Source of the DNA: Clostridia bacterium
GTDB taxonomy: Bacteria; Bacillota_A; Clostridia; Oscillospirales; SIG627
Direction of reading: 5' to 3'
Assembly (NCBI GenBank): GCA_017508505.1
Contig: JAFVYT010000066.1
Span: 1-8,671, forward strand
Length of the DNA: 8,671 bases
The notes under the pieces are model-generated. The model was not told where the DNA came from. It made no database searches and worked only from the letters and a program-made list of their open reading frames with translations. The translations under genes were made by a program, and so were the position numbers. The stretch's first letter is position 1, and each line of letters starts with the position of its first letter. This document shows positions 1 through 7,500 of the stretch, piece after piece.

Positions 1-419
1 CCTCCGACGTTCTGTGGAAAAGCTTTTATCAAGTGGAAAAGCACAATACCACGATGCATGGGATGGAGCGAGTTCGAGATCTTGTGTCTCCCGTCTCTCT
101 TTCCATCCGCGTCTTTCACGATAACGTTCGGCTTTTTGGCGTCTTCCTTGACGGACTTGTGGCCGTCGGGGGGATCAAAGGAGGAAGCCACATCCTCTTG
201 CTTTACGTTTTGCCCGAGGCTTCCCGTCAGGGGATCGGCGATGCACTCCTCCGATTTTTGGAGGAGCGCTGCACAGGGGATTTCGTCACACTTTCCTCCT
301 CGGATTCTGCCCTTGATTTTTACCGAAAAAGGGGATATCTCGTTTCCGGTGAGCGAACGACGGAGGAGGGCTTGATCGCGACTCCGATGAAAAAGCAAAA
401 AAATGAGAAAAAGTCTTGA
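1..419 (+). CDS. GNAT family N-acetyltransferase, 5'-truncated by window edge
   Basis: The frame whose first complete codon is at base 3 is open to the left edge and ends with TGA at 417-419, so the gene begins outside the window; 138 residues are visible. An internal GTG at 33 could be taken as a start, but the residues before it (including W5 and F8) match the tryptophan/aromatic pattern usual near the N-terminus of small GNAT enzymes, so I treat the gene as partial. The acetyl-CoA binding motif A is seen as LLLYVLPEASRQGIGDALL (about residues 65-83; the S-R-Q-G-I-G core fits Q/R-x-x-G-x-G/A except at its first position), followed by the motif B region ALDFYRKRGYLVSGE and a TPMKK ending typical of this subgroup. 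Such proteins transfer acetyl from acetyl-CoA to an amine; the substrate cannot be told. It is not obviously part of the iron operon downstream, which has its own promoter. Confidence 0.85.
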   Translation, partial: SDVLWKSFYQVEKHNTTMHGMERVRDLVSPVSLSIRVFHDNVRLFGVFLDGLVAVGGIKGGSHILLLYVLPEASRQGIGDALLRFLEERCTGDFVTLSSSDSALDFYRKRGYLVSGERTTEEGLIATPMKKQKNEKKS

Positions 420-444
420 CATGAACGGGGTTATGCGATATTAT
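416..444 (+). promoter_or_regulatory. Promoter of the feo operon
   Basis: A perfect -35 box TTGACA (416-421) is followed after 17 bases by TATTAT (439-444) as -10; TATAAT at 442-447 is an alternative -10 but with a 20-base spacer. The -35 box overlaps the TGA stop of the preceding acetyltransferase gene. Transcription would start near 451, about 45 bases before feoA. Confidence 0.75.
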
Positions 445-448
445 AATT

Positions 449-470
449 ATCGGTTAGTCTTGGATAACTG
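449..470 (+). promoter_or_regulatory. Candidate operator over the feoA transcription start
   Basis: CGGTTA (451-456) and TAACTG (465-470) form an imperfect inverted repeat around 8 bases, lying just downstream of the -10 box where a repressor would block initiation. The larger element ATCGGTTA-N8-TAA recurs upstream of feoB at 736-754. It has GGTTA/TAAC half-sites reminiscent of DtxR/IdeR boxes, but the half-sites are spaced more widely than in that consensus, and it does not resemble a Fur box. The regulator is therefore not identified. Confidence 0.35.
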
Positions 471-495
471 ATGACTCTTCGGAAAGGAGAAAATG

Positions 496-717
496 ATGAA
501 AACCCTGAAGGACATCAAGGTAGGAAAGACCGGCGTAGTAGCGCGTCTCCACGGAGAGGGCGCTGTGAAGCGCCGTATTATGGACATGGGTATTACCCGT
601 GGCGTAGAGGTTTACGTTCGTAAGGTTGCTCCCTTGGGCGATCCTCTTGAGATCTGTGTTCGCGGCTATGAGCTCAGCCTCAGAAAGCAGGACGCGCAAA
701 TGATTGAAATTGAGTGA
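496..717 (+). CDS. feoA: FeoA, ferrous iron transport accessory protein
   Basis: This small cytosolic protein of 73 residues has the length and sequence pattern of FeoA: an SH3-like beta barrel that works with the FeoB permease in Fe2+ uptake, probably by contacting its cytosolic domain. Family features seen are the opening MKTLKDIKVGKTG, the block GAVKRRIMDMGITRGVEV, the segment APLGDPLEICVRGYELSLR and an acidic hydrophobic end (MIEIE). Two adjacent ATG codons occur, at 493 and 496. The ribosome binding site AAAGGAG (483-489) lies 3 bases before the first and 6 before the second, so I favour 496; the difference is one Met. It is the first gene of the feo operon, 57 bases before feoB, which also fits. 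Confidence 0.93.
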   Translation: MKTLKDIKVGKTGVVARLHGEGAVKRRIMDMGITRGVEVYVRKVAPLGDPLEICVRGYELSLRKQDAQMIEIE

Positions 718-743
718 CCGCTTCTTTTTTTGAGAATCGGTTA
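715..743 (+). other. Hairpin between feoA and feoB
   Basis: Bases 715-725 (beginning at the feoA stop codon) and 733-743 can pair over 11 positions with one mismatch and one G-U wobble, around a T-rich 7-base loop. No run of T follows the stem, so it does not look like an intrinsic terminator. It might protect or process the mRNA between feoA and feoB. The right arm contains the second ATCGGTTA copy. Confidence 0.4.
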
Positions 744-755
744 CCCTATGCTAAT
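736..755 (+). promoter_or_regulatory. Second copy of the feo upstream element, before feoB
   Basis: ATCGGTTA (736-743), 8 bases, then TAAT (752-755) repeats the arrangement at 449-468, with 14 of the first 19 positions identical. It ends 7 bases before the feoB ribosome binding site AAAGGA (763-768). No convincing promoter accompanies this copy, so it would act as an internal operator, an RNA-level site, or be partly a by-product of the hairpin at 715-743. Confidence 0.3.
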
Positions 756-775
756 CTTCGTGAAAGGAAATTTTT

Positions 776-2932
776 ATGAGCATACGCATTGCCCTTGCCG
801 GAAATCCCAATTGCGGTAAAACGACGCTTTTTAACGCACTGACGGGCTCCAATCAGTACGTTGGCAACTGGCCCGGCGTCACGGTGGAAAAGAAAAGCGG
901 CAAGATGAAAAAGCATAAGGACGTGGAGGTTGTTGACCTTCCCGGCATTTACTCTCTTTCTCCCTATACGATGGAGGAGGTTGTTGCACGCAACTTTCTT
1001 GTAGAGGAAAGACCCGAGGTCATCCTCAATATCGTTGATGGTACGAATTTGGAGCGAAACCTTTATCTGACGACTCAGCTGATGGAGCTTGGGATTCCCG
1101 TGGTGGTTGCAATCAATATGATGGATATCGTCCGCAAAACCGGAGGGAAAATCGACATTGACGGTCTCTCCCGCGGCATTTCATGTCCGGTATATGAGAT
1201 TTCAGCTTTGAAGGGGGAGGGGATGGAGGAGGTCGCGGAGGCAGCCATCGCTGCCGTGAATTCTGCCCCCTCTCATCTGCATATCTTTTCCGGCGAGGTG
1301 GAGCACGCCATCGCCCACATCGAGGAGGCAGCTTTGCACCATCTGCCCGACGACAGACAAAGGTGGTACGCTGTCAAGATCTTTGAGCGAGACGAAAAGG
1401 TCATCAAACAGCTTGGTCTTGATAAAGAGCTCGTCGCCCACGTGGAGAAGGATATTGCCCACGTGGAAAAGGTTATGGATGACGATGCGGAAAGCATCAT
1501 CACCAACGACCGCTACGTTTTTATCACCGGCCTCACCGCCAAGATTGCCAAGAAGCGCAATCCCAAAAAGCTTTCCGTTTCCGATCAGGTGGATCGCATC
1601 GTCACCAACCGCGTTCTGGCGCTTCCCATTTTTGCAGGGGTTATGTTTCTGATGTATGCCGTCGCCATGGGATCCTTTCCCTTTTCTATCGGTACCATCG
1701 GTACCGATTGGGCAAACGACGTCTTGTTCGGAGATTGGATTCCAAGTCTTTTCGAATCTCTCCTGTCCTCCCTCGGGGTCAGTGGCTGGCTCCACGGCTT
1801 GATTATGGACGGCATCCTTGCAGGCGTCGGAGCGGTGCTCGGGTTTGTGCCGCAGATCCTCGTTCTGTCCCTCTTGCTTTCCATCCTCGAAGACGTGGGC
1901 TATATGTCCCGCGTGGCCTTTATTATGGACCGAATCCTAAGGAAATTCGGACTTTCCGGCAAGTCCATCATCCCGATGCTCGTTGCCACAGGCTGCGGCG
2001 TTCCCGGCATCCTTGCCAGCCGTACCATTGAGCAGGAAAACGACCGTAAGATCACCGTAATGACCACGGGATTTATCCCTTGCGGTGCCAAAATGCCCAT
2101 CATCGGTCTCTTTGCCGGCGCTGTTTTCGGAAACTCTCCCTTGGTTGCCGTTTCCGCCTTCTTTATCGGTGTGCTGGCGGTGGTGCTTTCCGGCGTGATC
2201 CTGAAAAAATTCAAAACCTTTGCAGGAAAGCCCGCACCCTTTGTGATGGAGCTTCCTGCGTACCACCTGCCCTCTGCGCGGAACGTTGCCCGCACTACGC
2301 TGGACCGCGGCTGGGACTTCGTAAAGCGTGCTACCACCATCGTCCTGCTCAGCTCCATTGTCCTCTGGTTCTTTAAGACCTATGGCTTCGTAGACGGCAC
2401 TCTTTGTGCCGTGGAGGACAGCAATACGTCCTTGCTTGCCTACGTCGGTCGCTTCTTTGCCTGGATCTTCTATCCCATCGGCTGGGTCGGGGATATGGCT
2501 TGGAAGGCTACCGTTGCCACTGTGACGGGTCTGATTGCCAAGGAGGAGGTCGTGATGACCTTCGGTACCCTCTACAATTTCGGTGGGGAATTGAGCGAAT
2601 CCGGAGACGAGATCTGGACACAGATCGCCCGCGACTTCGGCCCCGTCCGCGCCTACAGCTTTATGATCTTCAACCTTCTCTGTGCGCCTTGCTTTGCCGC
2701 CATCGGTGCCATCAAGCGCGAAATGGGGAATATGAAATGGACCTGGGGAACCGTCGCCTATATGTGCGGCTTTGCCTATGCCGTCTCCCTGATCGTTTAT
2801 CAAATTGGCGGTTGGCTCCTTGGAGAGGTCTCCTTCGGCATTTTTACGGTACTTGCCATTGCCGTGCTCTGCGCAATGCTCTATTTGATCTTCCGTAAGG
2901 GATACCGTGTCCCCGAAGCAAAAAAGAAGTAA
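776..2932 (+). CDS. feoB: FeoB, ferrous iron permease with N-terminal GTPase domain
   Basis: FeoB imports Fe2+ across the cytoplasmic membrane, driven or gated by its GTPase domain. At 718 residues it is full length for the family. The G domain shows G1 GNPNCGKT (9-16), the switch I segment NWPGVTVE (31-38), G3 DLPG (54-57), G4 NMMD (114-117) and a G5-like SAL (143-145). A helical linker (about 170-265) leads to the membrane part, with hydrophobic segments near 281-300, 345-372, 425-475, 518-535, 555-570, 625-645, 655-680 and 685-706. Both Gate regions are present with their conserved cysteines: GCGVPG (C407), PCGAKMP (C436) and LCAPC (C636, C639). The start is ATG with AAAGGA 7 bases upstream. 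It lies between feoA and the Cys-rich small protein gene, 13 bases ahead of the latter, which fits one operon. No frameshift or missing motif is seen. Confidence 0.97.
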   Translation: MSIRIALAGNPNCGKTTLFNALTGSNQYVGNWPGVTVEKKSGKMKKHKDVEVVDLPGIYSLSPYTMEEVVARNFLVEERPEVILNIVDGTNLERNLYLTTQLMELGIPVVVAINMMDIVRKTGGKIDIDGLSRGISCPVYEISALKGEGMEEVAEAAIAAVNSAPSHLHIFSGEVEHAIAHIEEAALHHLPDDRQRWYAVKIFERDEKVIKQLGLDKELVAHVEKDIAHVEKVMDDDAESIITNDRYVFITGLTAKIAKKRNPKKLSVSDQVDRIVTNRVLALPIFAGVMFLMYAVAMGSFPFSIGTIGTDWANDVLFGDWIPSLFESLLSSLGVSGWLHGLIMDGILAGVGAVLGFVPQILVLSLLLSILEDVGYMSRVAFIMDRILRKFGLSGKSIIPMLVATGCGVPGILASRTIEQENDRKITVMTTGFIPCGAKMPIIGLFAGAVFGNSPLVAVSAFFIGVLAVVLSGVILKKFKTFAGKPAPFVMELPAYHLPSARNVARTTLDRGWDFVKRATTIVLLSSIVLWFFKTYGFVDGTLCAVEDSNTSLLAYVGRFFAWIFYPIGWVGDMAWKATVATVTGLIAKEEVVMTFGTLYNFGGELSESGDEIWTQIARDFGPVRAYSFMIFNLLCAPCFAAIGAIKREMGNMKWTWGTVAYMCGFAYAVSLIVYQIGGWLLGEVSFGIFTVLAIAVLCAMLYLIFRKGYRVPEAKKK

Positions 2933-2945
2933 TTTGGAGGGTGTG

Positions 2946-3104
2946 ATGGGAGATCTGATCGTAATTTTGATCCTTGCTTTGATCTGCGGCCTTGCAATCT
3001 TTTCCTTGGTTCGCAGGAAAAAGAGGGGCTCCTCCTGCTCCTGCGGGTGCTCCTCTTGCCCAAGGCAGAATTGCCCCTCAAAGCAAAAGAATCCGGAAGA
3101 ATAA
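2946..3104 (+). CDS. FeoB-associated Cys-rich membrane protein
   Basis: This 52-residue protein has one N-terminal membrane segment (about residues 4-22), a basic stop-transfer patch RRKKR (23-27), and a cysteine cluster C31, C33, C35, C38 and C43, with a further Cys (C14) inside the membrane segment. The layout matches the FeoB-associated Cys-rich membrane protein family (PF12669), regularly found directly after feoB in Clostridia. The start at ATG 2946 is chosen because GGAGG (2936-2940) lies 5 bases upstream; an in-frame longer reading from 2907 would overlap feoB and lacks such a site. The positive-inside rule puts the Cys-rich tail in the cytosol, where it could bind incoming Fe2+ or help the transporter. 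That role is inferred, not proven for the family. It is the last gene before the operon terminator. Confidence 0.88.
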   Translation: MGDLIVILILALICGLAIFSLVRRKKRGSSCSCGCSSCPRQNCPSKQKNPEE

Positions 3105-3106
3105 AA

Positions 3107-3132
3107 GAAACGCCGCTTTTTGCGGCGTTTTC
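3107..3132 (+). terminator. Intrinsic terminator of the feo operon
   Basis: AAACGCCGC (3108-3116) and GCGGCGTTT (3122-3130) form a perfect 9-bp stem around a T5 loop, followed by further T. It begins 3 bases after the stop of the Cys-rich small protein gene. The A tract on the left arm could also make it work for the opposite strand. Confidence 0.9.
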
Positions 3133-3161
3133 TTGCATTTGCGAAAATTCTCTGCTATACT
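3133..3161 (+). promoter_or_regulatory. Extended -10 promoter of the TIM-barrel gene
   Basis: TTGCAT (3133-3138), a 17-base spacer and TATACT (3156-3161), with the TGC extension (3153-3155) directly before the -10 box. It starts immediately after the feo terminator, and transcription would begin near 3168, about 30 bases before the GTG start codon. Confidence 0.7.
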
Positions 3162-3197
3162 GCACATACCAAAGAATATAAGGAAGTGGATGTTTTC

Positions 3198-4094
3198 GTG
3201 TCAGAATTATTCCTGAAGCCCTCCATTGCCTCTGCCTACTATAAGGACAGAAGCCCTGAGGAAATGGTGCGCCTGTTTCTTGAAGCGGGCTTTTTCCATA
3301 CCGAGCTCGCCTACGAGCACACGGAGTGCCTGACCAAAAGAGCGGAGGAGAAGGGAGAATCCCTTGAGAAGATCGGTCGGGATTTTCGCCGCTATTTTGA
3401 GGACCTCGGCTTTTCCGTGCCTCAGGCTCATTTGAGCTTTCTGCCAGGCATCTTGACCGATGGGATGGCGGACGTTTTGAAGCGTCAGATCGTGCTTTTT
3501 GATGCCTTGGGGGTTCAAAATGCCGTTTTGCATTTAAGTGGCGATGGAGAGGCAGACGACGAGGCCCGCCATCAGAAGATTTTGCCGATCCTCTCGGAAC
3601 TTGTATCCTTTGCCGAGGGGAGCGGCGTTTGCCTTTGCATTGAGAATTTGTATAAAAATACCGATACGGTTACAGTAGAAGGGATTCTGCGTTATTTGGA
3701 TGAAACTCCCTCGGAGCATCTCGGGATCTGCCTGGACACGGGACATTTGCATCTTGCCAATGCACGAGGCCTTTGCACTCAGTCTCAGCGGGATTTCATC
3801 CTCCGTGCGGGCAATCGGCTGAAGGCGCTGCATATTGCCAATAACGATGGCAGTCGAGATCAGCATCTTCTGCCCTTTAACGGCTCACGCTCCATTCATT
3901 GGGACGAGGTCCTTGCTGCCCTTCGTCAGATTGGGTACCAAGGCATCTTTAACCTTGAGATTGGAGGGGAGACCAGCACCATCACCTGCCCCTTTGCTGT
4001 CAAGGAACTCAAGATCCGCTATATCAGGGAGTTGATGAGCTATATGCTTGGACCTGAGTTCGCCGTCTGGACCGGCAACCGTCCTACCAACTGA
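3198..4094 (+). CDS. TIM-barrel protein, sugar phosphate isomerase/epimerase (AP endonuclease 2) superfamily
   Basis: This 298-residue cytosolic protein has the conserved pattern of the xylose-isomerase-like TIM barrel (PF01261). Likely metal-binding and catalytic positions are visible in the expected strand ends: H78 (QAHLS), H112 (LHLSG), E149 (CIENL), D180 and H183 (LDTGH), H212 (LHIAN), H223 (DQHLLP) and E254 (NLEIG). Members isomerise or epimerise sugars and inositols or cut abasic DNA; the DTGH and HIAN-type motifs are shared, so the exact reaction stays open. The frame reads further upstream to a TTG at 3120, but that lies inside the feo terminator and the promoter. GTG at 3198 fits the family N-terminus (ELFLKPSIASAYY) and has AAGGAAG (3180-3186) 11 bases before it, a rather long spacing. 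It is a single-gene unit with its own promoter and terminator. Confidence 0.85.
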   Translation: MSELFLKPSIASAYYKDRSPEEMVRLFLEAGFFHTELAYEHTECLTKRAEEKGESLEKIGRDFRRYFEDLGFSVPQAHLSFLPGILTDGMADVLKRQIVLFDALGVQNAVLHLSGDGEADDEARHQKILPILSELVSFAEGSGVCLCIENLYKNTDTVTVEGILRYLDETPSEHLGICLDTGHLHLANARGLCTQSQRDFILRAGNRLKALHIANNDGSRDQHLLPFNGSRSIHWDEVLAALRQIGYQGIFNLEIGGETSTITCPFAVKELKIRYIRELMSYMLGPEFAVWTGNRPTN

Positions 4095-4102
4095 TTTTAG
4101 AT

Positions 4103-4136
4103 AAAGCTTCCCCTTTCTTCGAGGGGGGAGCTTTTT
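4103..4136 (+). terminator. Intrinsic terminator after the TIM-barrel gene
   Basis: AAAGCTTCCCC (4103-4113) pairs with a GGGG-AGCTTT arm (about 4124-4134) with one G-U wobble; the stem can extend inward with weak pairs to a short pyrimidine loop, and the right arm runs into T6 (4131-4136 in CTTTTTT). It starts 8 bases after the stop codon. Confidence 0.85.
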
Positions 4137-4285
4137 TGATGGGGCGCTTTTCTTCCGTCTCTATCCTTCAACCTTACGCTTTAGCTTCGTGAGAGTGGCG
4201 ATCTTTTGTGAGTTTCTAACATTTTTTGACGCCCCTTTCAAGCTTGCCCTTCTGCGACCTTGTGTGAATTTTACAAAAAAGAAAC
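4137..4285. other. Intergenic stretch without recognised gene
   Basis: Between the terminator and the inverted repeat upstream of the large gene I find no convincing coding frame, RNA gene or repeat. Only very short ATG frames occur (for example 17 codons from 4139). The composition becomes richer in A and T towards the promoter. Confidence 0.5.
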
Positions 4286-4313
4286 AAAATTTTGGATGCT
4301 TTTCCAAAATTTT
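4286..4313. repeat. Perfect 11-bp inverted repeat upstream of the YD-repeat gene promoter
   Basis: AAAATTTTGGA (4286-4296) and TCCAAAATTTT (4303-4313) are exact reverse complements around a 6-base centre (TGCTTT). It ends 30 bases before the -35 box of the following promoter, so it may be an operator for a dimeric regulator. Having T-runs on both strands, it could alternatively be a weak AT-rich hairpin, but it lacks the GC-rich stem of a terminator. Confidence 0.6.
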
Positions 4314-4343
4314 CCCACCGAGCCTTTTTTATGGAAAAATCCA

Positions 4344-4373
4344 TTGACAAAGGGTGGAATTGTTTTCTAAAAT
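4344..4373 (+). promoter_or_regulatory. Promoter of the large YD-repeat gene
   Basis: A perfect TTGACA (4344-4349) is followed after 18 bases by TAAAAT (4368-4373). Transcription would begin near 4380 and give a leader of about 65 bases. The leader has a Shine-Dalgarno-like AGGAGG at its very 5' end (4382-4387) with no start codon in range, and the functional AAGGAG at 4432-4437. Confidence 0.65.
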
Positions 4374-4444
4374 AATATTGCAGGAGGCTCAAAACACACA
4401 AGGTTACAAAACAATCAAAAAAATAAAAAATAAGGAGAAACGCT

Positions 4445-4528
4445 ATGAAAAAGAAACGTTCACGCTTGTTATCATCGCTACTTGCCATCATCATTCTTTT
4501 GCAAACGCTTCCCCTTGGTGTGTTTGCA
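4445..4528 (+). other. Signal peptide of the YD-repeat protein
   Basis: Residues 1-28 have a basic start (KKKRSR), a hydrophobic stretch (LLSSLLAIIILLQ) and a GVFA end giving a V-x-A type signal peptidase I site before Q29. No lipobox cysteine is present, so Sec export without lipid anchoring is expected; any wall anchor would be at the unseen C-terminus. Confidence 0.85.
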
Positions 4529-7500
4529 CAGAGCCTTGGAGGGGATGAGGTGTTGGAGGCACCCCTTCTGTCGGCAACGGAGCCGACGGAGCCCTCCGTC
4601 TCGGAAAGCACCGACCCCGATGCTACGGTGCTGTACGAAATGAAAGAAAAAAGAGAAATCAACGTCAAGCATTTTCGTATGAGTGACGGCACCACCGTTG
4701 CCGCCGTGTACCCTTATGCGGTGCACTATGAAAATGCCGACGGCAGCCTCTCCGACATCGACAACCGCCTTTCTTCCTCTGCCTTTGAGGGGGAGGAGGT
4801 CTTTGCAAACGCAGAGAACGAGGTTGAGGTCAAATTTAAGAAAAAGAGCAACAAAAATAAGCTCTACACCCTGAAAAAGGACGGCTTTACCGTTAAGGTC
4901 GCCATCGTGGGAGCAGAAAAGGTGGACGCCGTCCTGACGGAAAACGGCCTGAGCGCCTCCTTGGAAGGGGGGAAGTTTGCCCTTTCGAACCTTGCGGGAC
5001 AGGTGACCTATCCCGAGCTTTTGCCCAAGGTGGACGTGCAGCTTACCGCCGTTTCCTCCTCTCTCAAGGAAAACATCATCCTGAAGGAGGCGGTGGATCT
5101 TGACTCCATCCTCTATGAATATCACCTCTCGGACGGCCTTGAGGCCGTAGAGGAGAACGGACGCATTCTCCTTCGGAAAACCTCGGATGAAAGCTGCCTG
5201 TTCGCCCTTTCCGCCCCCGCTATGTGGGATGCCGCAGGGGTGCACTACGAGGGGTTGACCCTTTCCCTTGCGGAAACGAGCGGGAACAAGGCTTCGATCC
5301 TTCTTTCCTGGGATTCGGATGCCCTGGCCGATGCCACGTACCCCGTGACGGTGGATCCCGTGATGAGCTTTACCACCGATCGGCTTGAGATTCAGGATAC
5401 CCACATCATCCGATCTCTTCCCATGGAAATTTACGACGATAACAACCACATCCGCGTGCGTAACGACGGCTTTGCCCTGCTCAGCTTTCCCACGCCGTCT
5501 CTTTCCAGCGGAGACCGCATCGTCCACGCAGAAATGGTCCTGACGCCGTATATGCAGCTGCCCAACGCCACGCCGGAATACAGCAACGAAAACTCCTACA
5601 GTCCCGCCATCTATATCACCTCTCACAAGATCCTGCGGGATTGGGACGAAACCACTGTGAACTTCTATAATGCGGATGCGGACAACGGCTTTTACGAGCC
5701 CACCATCCAGTCCTATCGCGAGGTGGACGGGGACGATTCCCTGTATACCTGGGACATCACCCGCCTTGCCAACGAATGGGTGAACGGCTATGCCCCCAAC
5801 TACGGCATCCTTTTGAAGTTTGATGCAAGCCCCGAGGACGGAACGATGTTCGACGCTTGGTTCTCCTCCACCAACGGCTTGTACAATCCCTCCTATACCT
5901 ATCCTCAGGTGCTCTACCGCTACGTGAATACTGCGGGTGTGGAGAGCTATTATTCCTACCACAGTCAGGGCCTCGGCTATGGCGGCACGGGGTACGTAAA
6001 CGACCTGACGGGTAGCTTTACCGTGGTAAACAACGTCCTGACCACGGGTGGCGGTCTTGCCCCCATTTCCGTTTCCCTTGTGTATAATACCGCCAATTTC
6101 ACGGACGAGTATCTTCCTTACGGAAGAGCGTGGAAGCTGAACTGGGCACAGAAGATCACCTATGACGTGAAGTCCAACGTGGATGCCACGCAGTATGCCA
6201 AGTACCTCGACGCCGACGGCACCTTCCACTATTTCAAGGAGGACGGGGACACGGGCATCTGGCTCGACGAGATCAACCCCGACCGCAAGCTCCACGAGCT
6301 TTCCGGCGGCGACTTTAAAATGACCGATAAAAGCGGCACCGTGATGTACTTTGACAAGGACGGCTCCGCCAATACCTGGTACCTTTACAAGGTGGAGGAT
6401 CCCTACGGCAACCATATCACCCTCACCCTCGACTCCTCCGACCTTGACCGGATCAATCGGATCACCTCCTCCTCGGGAGCCGTGGTCAATCTTCGCTATA
6501 CCGAGGCGGGCTTCCTTCGGGGCATCGGCTATACCGATGAAGGGGAGGAAAAGGAGATCCTCTTAAACTATAATACCCGCACCAACCGCAACAACTGTGT
6601 CAGTGACGTGGCGTTCCCCGACGGCACGGCGATCCGCTACGAATACGGCGGCTCCAAGCCCTTCCTGCACGAGGTCGTGGATATCAGCGGTCGCAGCATT
6701 CGGTATGAATACAGCTGCGAGACCTATGAGCTTCCCGCCAGAGTCATCCGCGTTTCGGAGGTGGCAAGCGACGGTACCGTGGGCAGCGAAATGACCCTGT
6801 CCTATCGGAACACCTCCACCACGGTCACGGACGAGACCAATGACAGAGCCTATCTCTATACCTTTGCCGCCAACGGCACCTTAAAGAGCGTGGTGGATAC
6901 CACCGCAAACGACGGCAACGGCTACGGGCAGTATTACGAATTCAACAACGGCAATACCGCCGAGCCTCAGGGCACGGGAAATCTGACCTTTGCCAGCAAA
7001 ACGCAAAAATCCACGGTCAACCTTTTGACCAATCACAGCTTTGAGGAGGAGCCCGCCCTTTCCGGCTCTGGTGCTCAGTCCTCGGAAAAGGTGCGCTTCG
7101 GGCGTTACTCCTATAAATTGACCAATTCCACCGCCGCCACCCGCACCACCGCAAGCTACACCGTCTCTTTGACGGCAGGGCAGCGCTATGCCTTCTCCGT
7201 ATACGTGAATACCGCCTCCATGACCTCCTCGGGCAAGGGAGCGAGCCTTCTCGTGACGGGCAGCGGCCTTACGGCGGAAAGCGAATACCTGACCGCCTCC
7301 CGGGACGCGTGGCAGCGGATCAGCCTTTCCTTTACCCCTGCCGCCACGGGGAACCACACCCTTTCCCTGTCCCTGACCGGGGCAACGGGCAGCGTGTATT
7401 TTGACAACGTGCAGTTGGAAAAGGGCGACCTTTCCGACTACAACCTTTTGGAAAATGCAAGCCTCGAAAGCGGGGACTACTGGGTGCGCAACGGCTCTAA

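Noticed and set aside
449..470. Fur box or canonical DtxR/IdeR box before feoA
   Set aside because: No GATAAT-type hexamers are present, and the GGTTA/TAAC halves are too far apart for the DtxR consensus; kept only as an unassigned candidate operator.
730..757. Internal promoter for feoB (TTGAGA, 16 bases, TAATCT)
   Set aside because: The start of transcription would fall inside the feoB ribosome binding site, leaving no usable leader; both boxes are weak.
1937..2803. Minus-strand open frame of 288 codons
   Set aside because: Complement of the feoB membrane domain; D/G/H-rich product, no family pattern.
4139..4192. 17-codon ATG frame with a GGAG 8 bases upstream
   Set aside because: The supposed ribosome binding site is the right arm of the intrinsic terminator stem, and the peptide shows nothing recognisable.
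4478..6415. Minus-strand open frame of 645 codons
   Set aside because: It lies opposite the signal peptide, DNRLRE domain and first YD repeats of the + strand gene. Its product is a V/G/H/I-rich sequence without motifs, as expected for the complement of a GC-rich third-position coding frame.
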